Below are positions 16,438 to 26,966 of a DNA stretch of 64,000 nt, in pieces. Positions within the stretch are counted from its first letter, which is position 1, and every line of letters starts with the position of its first letter. The stretch covers positions 2,215,462-2,279,461 of the forward strand of contig NZ_LT700212.1 of NCBI RefSeq assembly GCF_900155435.1, in the 5' to 3' direction. The notes beneath the pieces are model-generated. The model worked only from the letters and a program-made list of their open reading frames with translations, had not been told where the DNA came from and made no database searches. Both the position numbers and the translations under genes were made by a program. Origin of the DNA: Actinomyces provencensis (GTDB lineage: Bacteria; Actinomycetota; Actinomycetes; Actinomycetales; Actinomycetaceae).

Positions 16438-17642
16438 GATGCCTGTGCCTTCCCGTGACCCAACTTCTTTCCGAGTCCGAGGGTAGTGGCAGCGGCTTCG
16501 AGGGCGGCGACCATCTGTGGGTCGGATGTGTGGAGGTAGGGCTGGGAGGACCCGGCGGAGGCGTGGCCGACGATGGCGATGCGCGTCGCTTCGGGGACCT
16601 TGAGGGCGTCGAGGACGGAGACGACGGTGTGGCGGATCTCGTGGAGCTCGTAGGGATCACCGTCGGGGCTGACGACGCCTGCCCGGGCTTGGATCTCGTA
16701 CCACTCGCGCCGGTCGTAGATGGAGTTGCGTGGGTGCCCGTTGTCCCGGGGCCAGACGAGGTCATGGGGACTGGAGGGTGCGATCTTGCGCCATGCGCGG
16801 AGTTCGTCGGCGAGGTCGTCGATGAGGGGGAGCTCGCGTTCGGTGGCGTCGGTCTTGACCTCCATGAGGTGGAGTCCGCCGTAGAGCTGGCGGGCGCGCA
16901 CGTGGTCGGGAATGTCGAAGGTTCCGGCCTTCCTGTCGGCGTACTTGATGCGCTGGAGTTCCCAGTCGATGCGGAGGTGGCCGTGCTCGAGGTCGACACA
17001 TCCCCAGGTGAGTCCGAGGGTCTCACCCTGGCGGAGTCCGTAGCTGAGGGCGGTGAGCCAGCGGGAGCGGTCGGGCTGGGCCTGGACGACTTCGAGGATG
17101 GCGGCGAGTTCTTCGGGGGCGATGGCGGTGCGCGTGGATTTCGCGGCCTTGGGTGACTGGGTCAGGAGGGCGGCGTCGGGGACGTAGAGTCCTTCGCGCT
17201 TGGCGGCACGCAGCATGTTCTTGAGGACGCGGTGCGCGTTCTTGGCGCTGGTGGTGGACAGGCGCGCCTGGGCGATCGCATCGGCGACGCGGCGGATGTC
17301 ACCGGGGTTGAGCTCGCTGAGCTTGCGCCGCCCGATGGTGGGGATGATCCAGAGGCGGAGCTTGCTCTCGTAGTCCTCTCGGACCCGGGGCTTGAGGCTA
17401 CCGAAGTGGATCTTCTCCCAGCGCGCCGCCCAGGCGGCGACGGTGACGTTGCGGCCGGCAAGCGCTTGTTGCCCGCCCTCGCGGTACTTGCGCAGGAGCT
17501 CACGTGCCCGTCGCTTCGCCTCAGCCTCGGTGCGCGCGACAGCCGACGGCCGAAGTCTCGTGCCACGTGGTGTCCAGCCGGCCTCGATGCGAGCCACCCA
17601 GTACCCGTCCGACCGCCGGTACGTCTGAATGCCCGTGTTCAT
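16434..17642 (-). CDS. int: Tyrosine-recombinase integrase
   Basis: A 402-residue phage integrase that recombines the phage and bacterial attachment sites. Residues about 5-50 form an N-terminal arm-binding domain, about 65-155 a SAM-like core-binding domain (WAARWEKIHFGSLKPRVRED...), and about 175-395 the catalytic domain. Catalytic residues are Arg204 (LRQGE), Lys263 (EVKTD), His334 and Arg337 (HEIRHT), His360 (VGHAS) and nucleophile Tyr369 (QPYLHTS). Start ATG 17642 has GAAGGGA ten bases upstream; upstream in-frame starts at 17663 and 17771 lack a better site. The gene points away from the tRNA-Gly attachment site about 200 bases upstream. It heads an operon of four overlapping genes. Confidence 0.95.
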   Translation of the reverse strand: MNTGIQTYRRSDGYWVARIEAGWTPRGTRLRPSAVARTEAEAKRRARELLRKYREGGQQALAGRNVTVAAWAARWEKIHFGSLKPRVREDYESKLRLWIIPTIGRRKLSELNPGDIRRVADAIAQARLSTTSAKNAHRVLKNMLRAAKREGLYVPDAALLTQSPKAAKSTRTAIAPEELAAILEVVQAQPDRSRWLTALSYGLRQGETLGLTWGCVDLEHGHLRIDWELQRIKYADRKAGTFDIPDHVRARQLYGGLHLMEVKTDATERELPLIDDLADELRAWRKIAPSSPHDLVWPRDNGHPRNSIYDRREWYEIQARAGVVSPDGDPYELHEIRHTVVSVLDALKVPEATRIAIVGHASAGSSQPYLHTSDPQMVAALEAAATTLGLGKKLGHGKAQAS

Positions 17643-17700
17643 GCCGTCCCTTCGCCCGCTCACGACACCCTCCCGGAGGGGTCGAGAATCCAAGCCACTA

Positions 17701-17724
17701 TGGCGCCCATTTTGGCGCCCATTT
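17701..17724. repeat. Tandem 12-bp direct repeat near attachment site (possible integrase arm sites)
   Basis: TGGCGCCCATTT occurs twice without a gap (17701-17712 and 17713-17724), between the integrase start and the tRNA. Short direct repeats beside an attachment core are typical of integrase arm-binding sites; here that is inferred from position only. Confidence 0.55.
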
Positions 17725-17808
17725 CTAGTGCGTTCGAGGGTAGATGGGGGCGTGTGCAGCTCCGCCCGCAACTCCGGGGGTGGAGGCCGGAAACGGCGGA
17801 ATGATGCG

Positions 17809-17831
17809 GAAAACCCCCGCCGTGGCGAGGG
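17809..17831 (-). terminator. Terminator of tRNA-Gly
   Basis: Read on the minus strand, CCCTCGC and GCGGGGG (one T-G wobble) pair around CACG and are followed by TTTTCC. The hairpin begins eight bases after the encoded CCA end of the tRNA. Confidence 0.8.
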
Positions 17832-17838
17832 CTCCTGG

Positions 17839-17912
17839 TGGAGCGGGCGACGGGAATCGAACCCGCGCTACCAGCTTGGGAAGCTGGAGTTCTACCATTG
17901 AACTACGCCCGC
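17839..17912 (-). tRNA. tRNA-Gly (anticodon CCC), prophage attachment site
   Basis: On the minus strand the acceptor stem GCGGGCG pairs with CGCCCGC, discriminator U, and an encoded CCA end at 17839-17841. The anticodon arm is CCAGC-TTCCCAA-GCTGG, giving anticodon CCC for Gly codon GGG. The T arm has GGTTCGATTCC. The 3' end faces the prophage and integrase, the usual arrangement when a phage integrates into a tRNA and restores its 3' end. Confidence 0.97.
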
Positions 17913-18131
17913 ATCGTCGCCCCTGTGTGCGGCGCGACCAGACGATGATACCCATTCGAAGCCCCTTCGTCCAAGCGGAGCCCCGGTGCTGAGGCTCCGC
18001 ACCCGCAACCGATCCGCGTCGCCCTCGTCGATCCCCTGAGCAACGGGACAGGAGCCGACCGCAGCACCCGCACACGGCAGGAGCCGGCCCGCAGCACCCC
18101 GCACCCCGCACCCCGCACCTATCATGACCGG

Positions 18132-18566
18132 GTGACCAAGCGCCCCGTCGTCGCTGCGGCGATCCTCGACTCCCTGGACCACCCCACCCGGTTGCTGTGC
18201 GCGGCGCGCGCCTACCCCGAGGAACTGGCGGGACGTTTCGAGCTCCCCGGCGGCAAGGTCGAGGACGGCGAGACCCCGCTGGAAGCGCTCGGCCGTGAGA
18301 TCGCGGAGGAACTGCGCACCACCCTCAGCATCGGGAACCGAGTCCCGGGTCCTGACGACGGGTGGTGGCCGATCCTCCAGGGCAGGCGCATGGGCGTGTG
18401 GCTGGCACAGGTCCGCCCCGGTTCCCCCGCACCGCACCTCGGCACCAGCCACGTCGAGCTGCGATGGGTCCCCCTGGACGAGGTCGCGACGCTGGACTGG
18501 ATCGGCCACGACCTCCCCATTGCGCGCGCCGCTGTCTCGAACGCACGTCGGCACGCCGCCGCCTGA
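18132..18566 (+). CDS. Nudix hydrolase (MutT-like)
   Basis: A 144-residue protein with a full Nudix box at residues 37-59: [22 protein letters not shown] (pattern GX5EX7REUXEEXGU). These enzymes hydrolyse nucleoside diphosphates linked to another group, including oxidised dNTPs in the MutT branch. The short length and single domain suit a MutT-like house-cleaning enzyme, but substrate cannot be read from the sequence. The start is GTG 18132. TATCAT at 18120-18125 looks like a -10 element only six bases upstream and no ribosome-binding site is visible, so the mRNA is probably leaderless. It is the first chromosomal gene to the right of the tRNA. Confidence 0.9.
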   Translation: MTKRPVVAAAILDSLDHPTRLLCAARAYPEELAGRFELPGGKVEDGETPLEALGREIAEELRTTLSIGNRVPGPDDGWWPILQGRRMGVWLAQVRPGSPAPHLGTSHVELRWVPLDEVATLDWIGHDLPIARAAVSNARRHAAA

Positions 18567-18949
18567 GGGGCAGCGATCCGGCGGGCACACACCCAGCGAT
18601 CCGACGGGCCGCGCATCCATGTGTTGTCTCGACGGAGTTTTGCCCCCGATCCGGCACGAAATGGCAACGAGACCACACCTGAATGCACGGGCTCGTGGAT
18701 CCGGGCCCAGAGGTCCAGGCCAGTCGGCCCAGTGGGCCCAGTCGGCCCAGTGGGCCCAGTCGGCCCAGTGGGCCCAGTCGTCCCGGTCGGCCCAAGCGAG
18801 CTCAGCGGGCCCAACAGATCCAGCGGATCCACCAGGCCCGGTCGATCCAGCCTGCCCCGGCCCACCCCTCCAGGCCCCGTCCCGGCGTCCGCGAGATGTC
18901 ACTCCCCCACGCTTGACGACACAGAGGGGGCAGATGTCAGAATGATGCC
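18567..18949. other. Non-coding gap with 18-bp tandem repeat
   Basis: No credible gene is seen between the Nudix and TetR genes. The main feature is the tandem array at 18721-18792. A possible -10-like stretch lies close to the TetR start (AGAATGATGCC before ATG 18950). Confidence 0.5.
18721..18792. repeat. 18-bp tandem repeat, four copies
   Basis: CAGTCGGCCCAGTGGGCC is repeated three times exactly (18721-18774) and once with three changes (18775-18792). Each unit is itself two similar 9-bp halves. It lies between genes; the Gly-Pro-Thr repeat encoded on the minus strand is not supported as a gene. Confidence 0.85.
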
Positions 18950-19651
18950 ATGCCGAAGATCATCGGGGCGACGCTGGCCGACCATCGCGAACTGACCCGC
19001 CAGAAGCTCTTCGATGCGCTGGGGGAGCTCCTGGCCGAAGAGTCATTCGACTCGATCACCATGTCGCAGATCGCGCAGCGCGCCGATGTCGGCCGCACCG
19101 CGGTCTACAACCACTTCGCCGACAAGGAGTCCCTGCTCCTGGCCTTCATGCGTCACGCCACTTCCGGATTCGCCGACGCACTCACCCAGGCGCTGGCGGA
19201 CGAGGACGACGTCATCGAGCAGCTGCGCATCTACATCCGGGCCCATCTGGAACTGCGTGGCCGCTTCCACCTGGCCTCCCGCCTGGACCTGCGCTCCATG
19301 GTCTCCTCCTCCAGCGCCGATCACCTGCGCGACCATGCCGGCATCGTCGAGCACATCCTCTTCCACATCCTCGAGGAGGCCATGGTCCAGGAGCGCATCC
19401 CGCGGCAGAACTCCCTGGCACTGGTCTCGTTGGTGCTGTCCAGCCTGGCGGGCCAGGTGCTCCCCTCCGACCCCACCGAACGCGAGGCCGCGATCCGCGT
19501 GGTCCAGGCGTTCGTCCTGCGCGGCATCGGGGTGCCCGAGGAGGTCTGCCCCCTGCCGCCGGTCCCCGTGCAGACCCCGGTCGCCGACCCCGCCGGCGAC
19601 CTGCCGGCCGGGCCCCAGGCCTTCCTGCGTTGCCCCGTCAGCAGGTCCTGA
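18950..19651 (+). CDS. TetR-family transcriptional regulator
   Basis: A 233-residue protein. Residues about 12-60 are a TetR helix-turn-helix domain: LTRQKLFDALGELLAEESFD, TMSQIAQRADVGRTAVYNHF, ADKESLLLAF. The C-terminal domain (about 65-190) is helical and would bind a ligand; it contains HLASRLDLRSMVSSSSADHL, and the last 40 residues are Pro-rich. No efflux pump or catabolic operon lies next to it, since the nearest downstream gene is thioredoxin in the same direction 260 bases away, so its target is not evident. It may be autoregulated. The start ATG follows a near-leaderless upstream region. Confidence 0.9.
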   Translation: MPKIIGATLADHRELTRQKLFDALGELLAEESFDSITMSQIAQRADVGRTAVYNHFADKESLLLAFMRHATSGFADALTQALADEDDVIEQLRIYIRAHLELRGRFHLASRLDLRSMVSSSSADHLRDHAGIVEHILFHILEEAMVQERIPRQNSLALVSLVLSSLAGQVLPSDPTEREAAIRVVQAFVLRGIGVPEEVCPLPPVPVQTPVADPAGDLPAGPQAFLRCPVSRS

Positions 19652-19913
19652 GACCGGGACGCGCTCCCCTCCCGGGGCCAACACGACCCGAACACGTGGC
19701 CGGACCCGGATGCGGCACCACTCGGCCGTCCCGACCCGCCCCGCCCCGCTGCCGCCCGCTCGCTGTCACACGCAACCTCCCGGCTGTCCTGCTGTCCTCC
19801 TGCCGTCCTCCTGCCGGCCCCCACTCGTGGAATAGTCCTGGATGGGGCATCGTTGAGACACGAAGGAGCCGCGGAACCACCGACGGCTGTGACTACCACC
19901 GGAGGCCTCATCC

Positions 19914-20309
19914 ATGAGCACCGTCGAACTGACGACTGACAACTTCCAGCAGACGATCACGGGCAACGACATCGTCCTGGTCGACTTCTGGGCGACCTGG
20001 TGCGGTCCGTGCCGCCAGTTCGGACCCATCTTCGAGGCCTCCTCGGAGAAGCACTCCGACATCGTCTTCGCGAAGCTCGACACCGACGCCCAGCAGGAGA
20101 TCGCCACGGCTGCGCAGATCAGCTCGATCCCGACGCTGATGGCCTTCCGCGACGGCATCGCCATCTTTCGCCAGTCCGGCGCCCTGCCCGCCCCCGCCCT
20201 GGAGGACGTGATCGGTCAGATCCGTGACCTGGACATGGACAAGGTCCGTGCCGAGATCGCCGCGGAGGATGCCAAGGCCACGGCCGCCGAGGACGATCCC
20301 CAGGCCTGA
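19914..20309 (+). CDS. trxA: Thioredoxin
   Basis: A 131-residue cytoplasmic thioredoxin. The active-site motif WCGPC is at residues 29-33 (Cys30 and Cys33) after the canonical VLVDFWAT strand, and the cis-Pro loop SIPTLMAF follows. It reduces disulfides in target proteins and is itself reduced by thioredoxin reductase, which is not in the window. The C-terminus carries an acidic Ala/Glu extension of about 20 residues beyond the fold, unusual for TrxA but seen in actinobacterial paralogues. A purine-rich GGAGG sits about ten bases before ATG 19914. A perfect hairpin after the gene is shared with the convergent asd gene. Confidence 0.95.
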   Translation: MSTVELTTDNFQQTITGNDIVLVDFWATWCGPCRQFGPIFEASSEKHSDIVFAKLDTDAQQEIATAAQISSIPTLMAFRDGIAIFRQSGALPAPALEDVIGQIRDLDMDKVRAEIAAEDAKATAAEDDPQA

Positions 20310-20428
20310 ACAGCCACCCCTGACCCCCGAGAGGGGACTGCTCAGGGATCCGACCGCGCACACCTCACCTCGGGTGTCGGGACTGCCCCGCCACCGGCTG
20401 GGCCATCATCGGGACGACCCCGTTCCCG

Positions 20429-20510
20429 GCTGGGCCCGTGTGGGCACTCCCCCGCTCCCGGGCTGGGCCCGTGTGGGCACTCCCCCGCTCCCGGCCGGGC
20501 CCGTGTGGGG
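20429..20510. repeat. 33-bp tandem repeat, 2.5 copies
   Basis: Two exact 33-base units (20429-20461 and 20462-20494) and a partial third (20495-20510) lie in the gap between trxA and asd. The units contain GGGCCCGTGTGGGCACTC. No gene is seen across them. Confidence 0.85.
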
Positions 20511-20525
20511 AGGACTGACGAGGAC

Positions 20526-20561
20526 GGAGCCGCCCCGGACCCTTCGGTCCGGGGCGGCTCC
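20526..20561. terminator. Bidirectional terminator between trxA and asd
   Basis: A perfect 16-bp stem (GGAGCCGCCCCGGACC) with a CTTC loop lies between two convergent genes. It can act in both directions. Confidence 0.85.
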
Positions 20562-20595
20562 AGGTCCGTCGCGCTCGTGTGTGGGTGTCGTGCTC

Positions 20596-22973
<2,378 letters not shown>

Positions 22974-23141
22974 GGGTCCTCCCCCCGACCCCGCCGGGTG
23001 CGCGGGTCGCGGTCAATCCTAGGGAGTTGCGCGGCGAGGGAGCGTGGTGACCGCGATACGGGCGTGCATGACGCAACCCACGCGCCCTCGCCCGCCCCGA
23101 CGGGCCCCACGCCCCCGGGAGCACCTGTCCCCGCGGGCCAC

Positions 23142-24830
23142 TCATCCCTGCGGATCGTCGCTCCCCTGGGTCCCCGTCCCCGACCCACCGACGCGGGGCA
23201 GGAACACCCTGAACCTCGTCCCCTCCTCCGAGGTGTCCATCTCGACGCGCCCTCCCAGTGCGGTGGTGATGGTGGAGACGATGGAGAGCCCCAGTCCTGA
23301 ACTGCCCGCACCGCTGCGCGTGCGCGAGCGGTCACCCCGCACGAAGCGGTCGAAGACGGTGGCACGCAGGTCCTCGGGGATCCCCGGTCCGTCATCGGCC
23401 ACGAAGACGCACACCTCGGCCGCGGAGAGGGCGTGCACACCGACCACGACCCGGGTGCCGGCGGGGGTGTGGACACGGGCGTTGTTGATGAGGTTGGCCA
23501 GGACCTGGCGCAGGGCGTACTCGTCCCCGAGCACCAGGCAGTTGGCGGGCACCTCGTCGATGTCGAGGGACCACACGTGGTCGGGCCCGGCGGCGTGGGC
23601 GTCGGAGACCGCGTCCACGACCAGGGGCACCGGGTCCACGGGGACGGACTCCAGTTCTCGTCCGGCGTCCAGGCGGGCGAGCAGGAGCATGTCCTCGACC
23701 AGGGCGGACATCCTCCGCGACTCCGACCCGATCCGGGACAGTGCCGACTCGGGGTCGACGGAACCGCGCTGGAGGAGTTGGGCGTAGCCCTGGATGGAGG
23801 CCAGGGGTGTGCGCAGCTCGTGGGAGGCATCGGCGACGAACTGCCGCAGGCGCTGCTCGGAGAGCATGCGCTCGCGCAGGGCGGACTCGACGTTGTCGAT
23901 CATGGTGTCCAGGGCCAGGCCGACGTCACCCACCTCGGTCCCGAGCTCGACCGAGTCCGGGTCCACCCTCTCGAAGGGCTCGAGGCGTGCGTTGCTCAGG
24001 TCCAGGGAACCGATGCGTCTGGCGGTGGCGGCGACCCGCCCGAGGGGGGCGATCTCCCGGCTGAGCCAACGACGACCTGCCAGCGCCGCGAGCCCGGCGA
24101 TGAGCAACGCCAGCAGCGCCCCGACCCAGACCAGCGTGGCAATGGTGTTGTCCGTCCGGGCCAGCGACTGCCCGATGACCACCTGCCCCGAGTCCGTCTC
24201 GGCGGCGACCACCCGGAAACGTCCCTCACCCGACAGGGAGACGGTGTGTCCGCGCCCGTCGGTGGGGACCTGCAGGAGGATCGCCTGGTCGCCCTCGTCC
24301 AGTGTCAGCACGGCGAAGTCCTGGACGATGCCGGAGGTCGTCACCCCGTCGCGCCGGATCAGTTGGAGTGATCCCTCGTCGGAGCCCGGACCGTCGAGGC
24401 CCGGGGGGACACCGGGCAGGTCCCCCTGGGACGGGGAGCCGACGCCGGACTGCTGTCCGGGTCGCCCGACCCCGGGTGCCTGGGACTGCACTCCCCCCTC
24501 CGCACCGGTGGTCGTGGGTCCTGCGGACTCCCCCGACTGCGCGCCTGAGACGCCGGACTGCGGACCCGATCCCCAGTCCCCCTGCGCCGGACCTCCGGTC
24601 TGGGAGGTGGCACGCCGCAGGCGGTCCTGCAGGTCGGTGTCGGTCTGGGAGACCATCCACTGCCGCATGGCCAGACCCGATGCGGCGACCATGATGAAGA
24701 GGGCGACGGTCACGACCAGTGCGACGAAGAGGCTCACGCGCCACGAGAGGGACCGCCGACGCCGGGGTTGGCCCACCCGGGCGTCCCCACGCGGCGCCGA
24801 TCGACCCTCCCCACGCGGCGCCCCGGACAT
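23142..24830 (-). CDS. Sensor histidine kinase
   Basis: A 562-residue membrane kinase. A basic N-terminus leads into membrane segment 1 (about residues 33-54). An extracytoplasmic sensor region of about 175 residues follows, with an unusual Gln/Gly/Ser-rich stretch (85-135) containing repeated QSG motifs. Membrane segment 2 is at about 229-250, then HAMP. The HisKA phosphorylation site is His337 in ADASHELRTPL. The ATP-binding domain shows LANLINNARVHTP (N box), DDGPGIPED (G1) and SSGLGLSIV (G2). Start ATG 24830 overlaps the response-regulator stop (TGATG). The signal is unknown; layout resembles the TrcS/PrrB-type kinases of actinobacteria. Confidence 0.93.
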   Translation of the reverse strand: MSGAPRGEGRSAPRGDARVGQPRRRRSLSWRVSLFVALVVTVALFIMVAASGLAMRQWMVSQTDTDLQDRLRRATSQTGGPAQGDWGSGPQSGVSGAQSGESAGPTTTGAEGGVQSQAPGVGRPGQQSGVGSPSQGDLPGVPPGLDGPGSDEGSLQLIRRDGVTTSGIVQDFAVLTLDEGDQAILLQVPTDGRGHTVSLSGEGRFRVVAAETDSGQVVIGQSLARTDNTIATLVWVGALLALLIAGLAALAGRRWLSREIAPLGRVAATARRIGSLDLSNARLEPFERVDPDSVELGTEVGDVGLALDTMIDNVESALRERMLSEQRLRQFVADASHELRTPLASIQGYAQLLQRGSVDPESALSRIGSESRRMSALVEDMLLLARLDAGRELESVPVDPVPLVVDAVSDAHAAGPDHVWSLDIDEVPANCLVLGDEYALRQVLANLINNARVHTPAGTRVVVGVHALSAAEVCVFVADDGPGIPEDLRATVFDRFVRGDRSRTRSGAGSSGLGLSIVSTITTALGGRVEMDTSEEGTRFRVFLPRVGGSGTGTQGSDDPQG

Positions 24831-25570
24831 CACCGGGCGTCCTCCCCGGGGCGCAGGATGTAGCCCGCGCCCCGCACCGTGTGGATCATCGGGGTGCGGT
24901 CGACCTCGATCTTCTTGCGCAGGTAGGAGATGTAGAGCTCCACCACGTTCGCCTGTCCACCGAAGTCGTAGGACCACACCCGGTCCAGGATCTGCGACTT
25001 GGAGAGGACCGTGTTCGGGTTCTCCATCAGGTAGCGCAGGACCTCGAACTCGGTGTTGGTCAGGGGGATCAGGGTCCCCGCCCGGCTCACGTCGTGGGAG
25101 TCCTCGTCCAGTTCCAGGTCGCCGACGGTCAGGACGTGCGACACGCTGCGCGCACTCATCCCGGAACGGCGCAGCAGGGAGTCCAGGCGCGCGATGACCT
25201 CGTCGAGGTCGAAGGGTTTGGTCACGTAGTCGTCGGCACCCGCCCGCAGCCCGGCGACCCGGTCGGAGACGGCGTCACGGGCCGTGAGGAAGAGGACCGG
25301 CAGGCGGGGATCCGTCTTGCGCAGGCGTTCCAGGGTCTGGATGCCGTCCAGCCCCGGCATCTGGATGTCGAGGACCACGACGTCGGGGTCGAAGTCGCGC
25401 GCGGCGTCCAGTGCCTGCCAACCGTTGGCAGCGGTGCAGACCTCCCAGCCGTGGTGGCGCAGTGTCGCGGCGAGGAGTTCCGCGAGGACCTCCTCGTCGT
25501 CGACGACCAGGACGTGGGCGGGGGAGCCGTCCTCTCGGACGAAGGTGGAATCGGCGTCAGTCACGCTCAC
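24830..25570 (-). CDS. Response regulator, OmpR/PhoB family
   Basis: A 246-residue regulator partnered with the kinase encoded immediately downstream. The receiver domain (residues about 19-135) has the acidic pair VDDEE, phospho-acceptor Asp68 in VVVLDIQMPG, and Lys in DDYVTKPF. The winged-helix DNA-binding domain (about 150-240) has LTNTEFEVLRYLMENPNTVL and ELYISYLRKKIE, ending VRGAGYILR. It controls transcription of genes not shown by the window; the upstream pentapeptide gene is not clearly part of the operon. The first 18 residues precede the fold, so a later start is possible. Confidence 0.95.
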   Translation of the reverse strand: MSVTDADSTFVREDGSPAHVLVVDDEEVLAELLAATLRHHGWEVCTAANGWQALDAARDFDPDVVVLDIQMPGLDGIQTLERLRKTDPRLPVLFLTARDAVSDRVAGLRAGADDYVTKPFDLDEVIARLDSLLRRSGMSARSVSHVLTVGDLELDEDSHDVSRAGTLIPLTNTEFEVLRYLMENPNTVLSKSQILDRVWSYDFGGQANVVELYISYLRKKIEVDRTPMIHTVRGAGYILRPGEDAR

Positions 25571-25630
25571 ATTGTCCCATCGTGGGTGTGCGCGCGGCTG
25601 TGGAGTTGCTGTGTGTGCACGGCGGATGCC

Positions 25631-26311
25631 TCAGCCGAGGATCCGCATCCCCATCTGGGTCGCCAGGTCCCGGGCCATGTCCAGGACCTGGTCACCGGAC
25701 ACCCAGGCTCCGCGCATCCCCTCGGCGTCGTGGACCCGGCCGATCGAGAGTCCCCGCAGGTCCACGTCGCGCATCCGTGCGCGCCCGACCCTCAGGGTGC
25801 CGACCGTGCACCCCTCGAAGGCGATCCGCTCCAGGGTCGCACCCTCCAGGTCGAGTTCGCCCAGATGACAACCCCGCACGAGGACGTCGCGCATCCTGGT
25901 ACCGCGCAGGTTGACCCAGTCGAGGCGGCAGTCCTCCACCGTCAGACCGTGGATCTCGCTCTCGTGGAGGTCCAGCGCCCCGACACGGGACGCCACGAGG
26001 CTGACCGCAGTGGTCCCTGACCGGGGTGCCGACCAGGCGGCGACCTCGATGCGCTCCAACCGGACCTCGCTCAGGTGCGAGCCGGGCATCGCCACCTCTC
26101 CCGAACGCACGGAGACGATCTCGCACCCGGTGAGGCCCACGCCCTCCAGGTCCGATCCCCCGAGGTCGACGCCGCGCAGCGAGAGTCCCTCCACGTCCTC
26201 CCAGGGTGCGAGGTCACTGGCGTCCCCGGGGGTCAGTCCCCGCAGGTCCGGTGCCCAGACCCTGGGTGGTCGAGGCTCCTCCTGTGTCACCACGGCCCCC
26301 TCCTCCGTCAT
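25631..26311 (-). CDS. Pentapeptide-repeat protein
   Basis: A protein of about 226 residues built from pentapeptide-like units A(D/N)LxG across most of its length, for example LSLRGVDLGGSDLEGVGLTG, LEGATLERIAFEGCTVG and DVDLRGLSIG. Such units form a right-handed quadrilateral beta-helix. Some family members mimic DNA and protect gyrase from quinolones, but most have no known role and there is no direct evidence for that here. I chose ATG 26311; earlier in-frame codons exist up to 26392 but would overlap recR by 32 bases. Neither has a strong ribosome-binding site. It is downstream of dnaX-recR in the same direction and may be co-transcribed. Confidence 0.8.
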   Translation of the reverse strand: MTEEGAVVTQEEPRPPRVWAPDLRGLTPGDASDLAPWEDVEGLSLRGVDLGGSDLEGVGLTGCEIVSVRSGEVAMPGSHLSEVRLERIEVAAWSAPRSGTTAVSLVASRVGALDLHESEIHGLTVEDCRLDWVNLRGTRMRDVLVRGCHLGELDLEGATLERIAFEGCTVGTLRVGRARMRDVDLRGLSIGRVHDAEGMRGAWVSGDQVLDMARDLATQMGMRILG

Positions 26312-26360
26312 CGGAACGCGCACGCCGACCGGACGTGCGGATGCTGCTGGACCGACGGTG

Positions 26361-26966
26361 TCACGCCATGGTGCGACGCCCCTCCAGGGCACGCCCCAGT
26401 GTCACGGAGTCGGCGTACTCGAGGTCCCCGCCCACGGGCAGACCCATGGCCAGTCGCGAGGTCTCGATCCCGATGGTGCCCAGGGTGCGTGCCAGGTAGG
26501 AGGCGGTGGCCTCGCCCTCGATGTTCGGGTTGGTGGCGATGATGATCTCGGTGACCTGTCCGTCACTGAGGCGTGTGAGCAGCTGGCGGATGCGCAACTG
26601 GTCGGGCCCGATGCCGTGGATCGGGTCGATCGCGCCACCCAGCACGTGGTAGCGCCCTCGGAAGACGCGGGCGTTCTCCACGGACTGGATGTCCTTGGCG
26701 TCCTCGACCACACAGATCACCGACGGGTCACGCGAGGCGTCCCGGCAGATCGAGCAGGTCTCTGACTCGGTGAGGTTCCCGCACACCTCGCAGTGGTGGA
26801 CGCGCACGCGCACCGCCTGGATCGCCTCGACCAGGCGCGTGACGTCCTCGGGCTCGGACGCCTGCAGGTGCAGGGCCATGCGCTGGGCGGACTTCGGACC
26901 GACGCCGGGCAGGGCACCGAGTTCGTCGATGAGGTTCTGCAGGGCTCCCTCGAACACGCCTACCAA
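26361..26966 (-). CDS. recR: Recombination protein RecR
   Basis: A 201-residue recombination mediator that works with RecF and RecO at single-strand gaps. It shows a helix-hairpin-helix near residues 10-30 ([19 protein letters not shown]), a zinc finger with [17 protein letters not shown] (about 58-74), and a Toprim domain (about 83-175, with VVEDAKDI and the [10 protein letters not shown] loop). Length and motif order are standard. It overlaps dnaX by seven bases (26960-26966), the conserved dnaX-recR arrangement of Gram-positive bacteria. Confidence 0.96.
   Translation of the reverse strand: MVGVFEGALQNLIDELGALPGVGPKSAQRMALHLQASEPEDVTRLVEAIQAVRVRVHHCEVCGNLTESETCSICRDASRDPSVICVVEDAKDIQSVENARVFRGRYHVLGGAIDPIHGIGPDQLRIRQLLTRLSDGQVTEIIIATNPNIEGEATASYLARTLGTIGIETSRLAMGLPVGGDLEYADSVTLGRALEGRRTMA

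Larger units (their letters stand above)
1..17841. mobile_element. Prophage, right part (tail, lysis, cargo, integrase); left end outside window
   Basis: Genes run in the order of a siphovirus late region: major tail protein, chaperone pair, tape measure, tail tip and fibre proteins, endolysin and holin. A cargo pair and a leftward integrase operon follow. The right boundary is taken as the 3' end of the leftward tRNA-Gly at 17839-17912, because the integrase sits beside it and the flanking genes beyond are housekeeping. The matching left attachment site, packaging, capsid and replication genes would lie upstream of base 1. Most structural genes look intact; only the fibre gene at 8782-10669 has a broken frame. 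Exact crossover bases cannot be set without the left junction. Confidence 0.9.

Noticed and set aside
18212..18865. Minus-strand frame encoding Gly-Pro-Thr (collagen-like) repeats
   Set aside because: It is antisense to the Nudix gene and arises from the 18-bp tandem repeat; no ribosome-binding site or other domain supports it.
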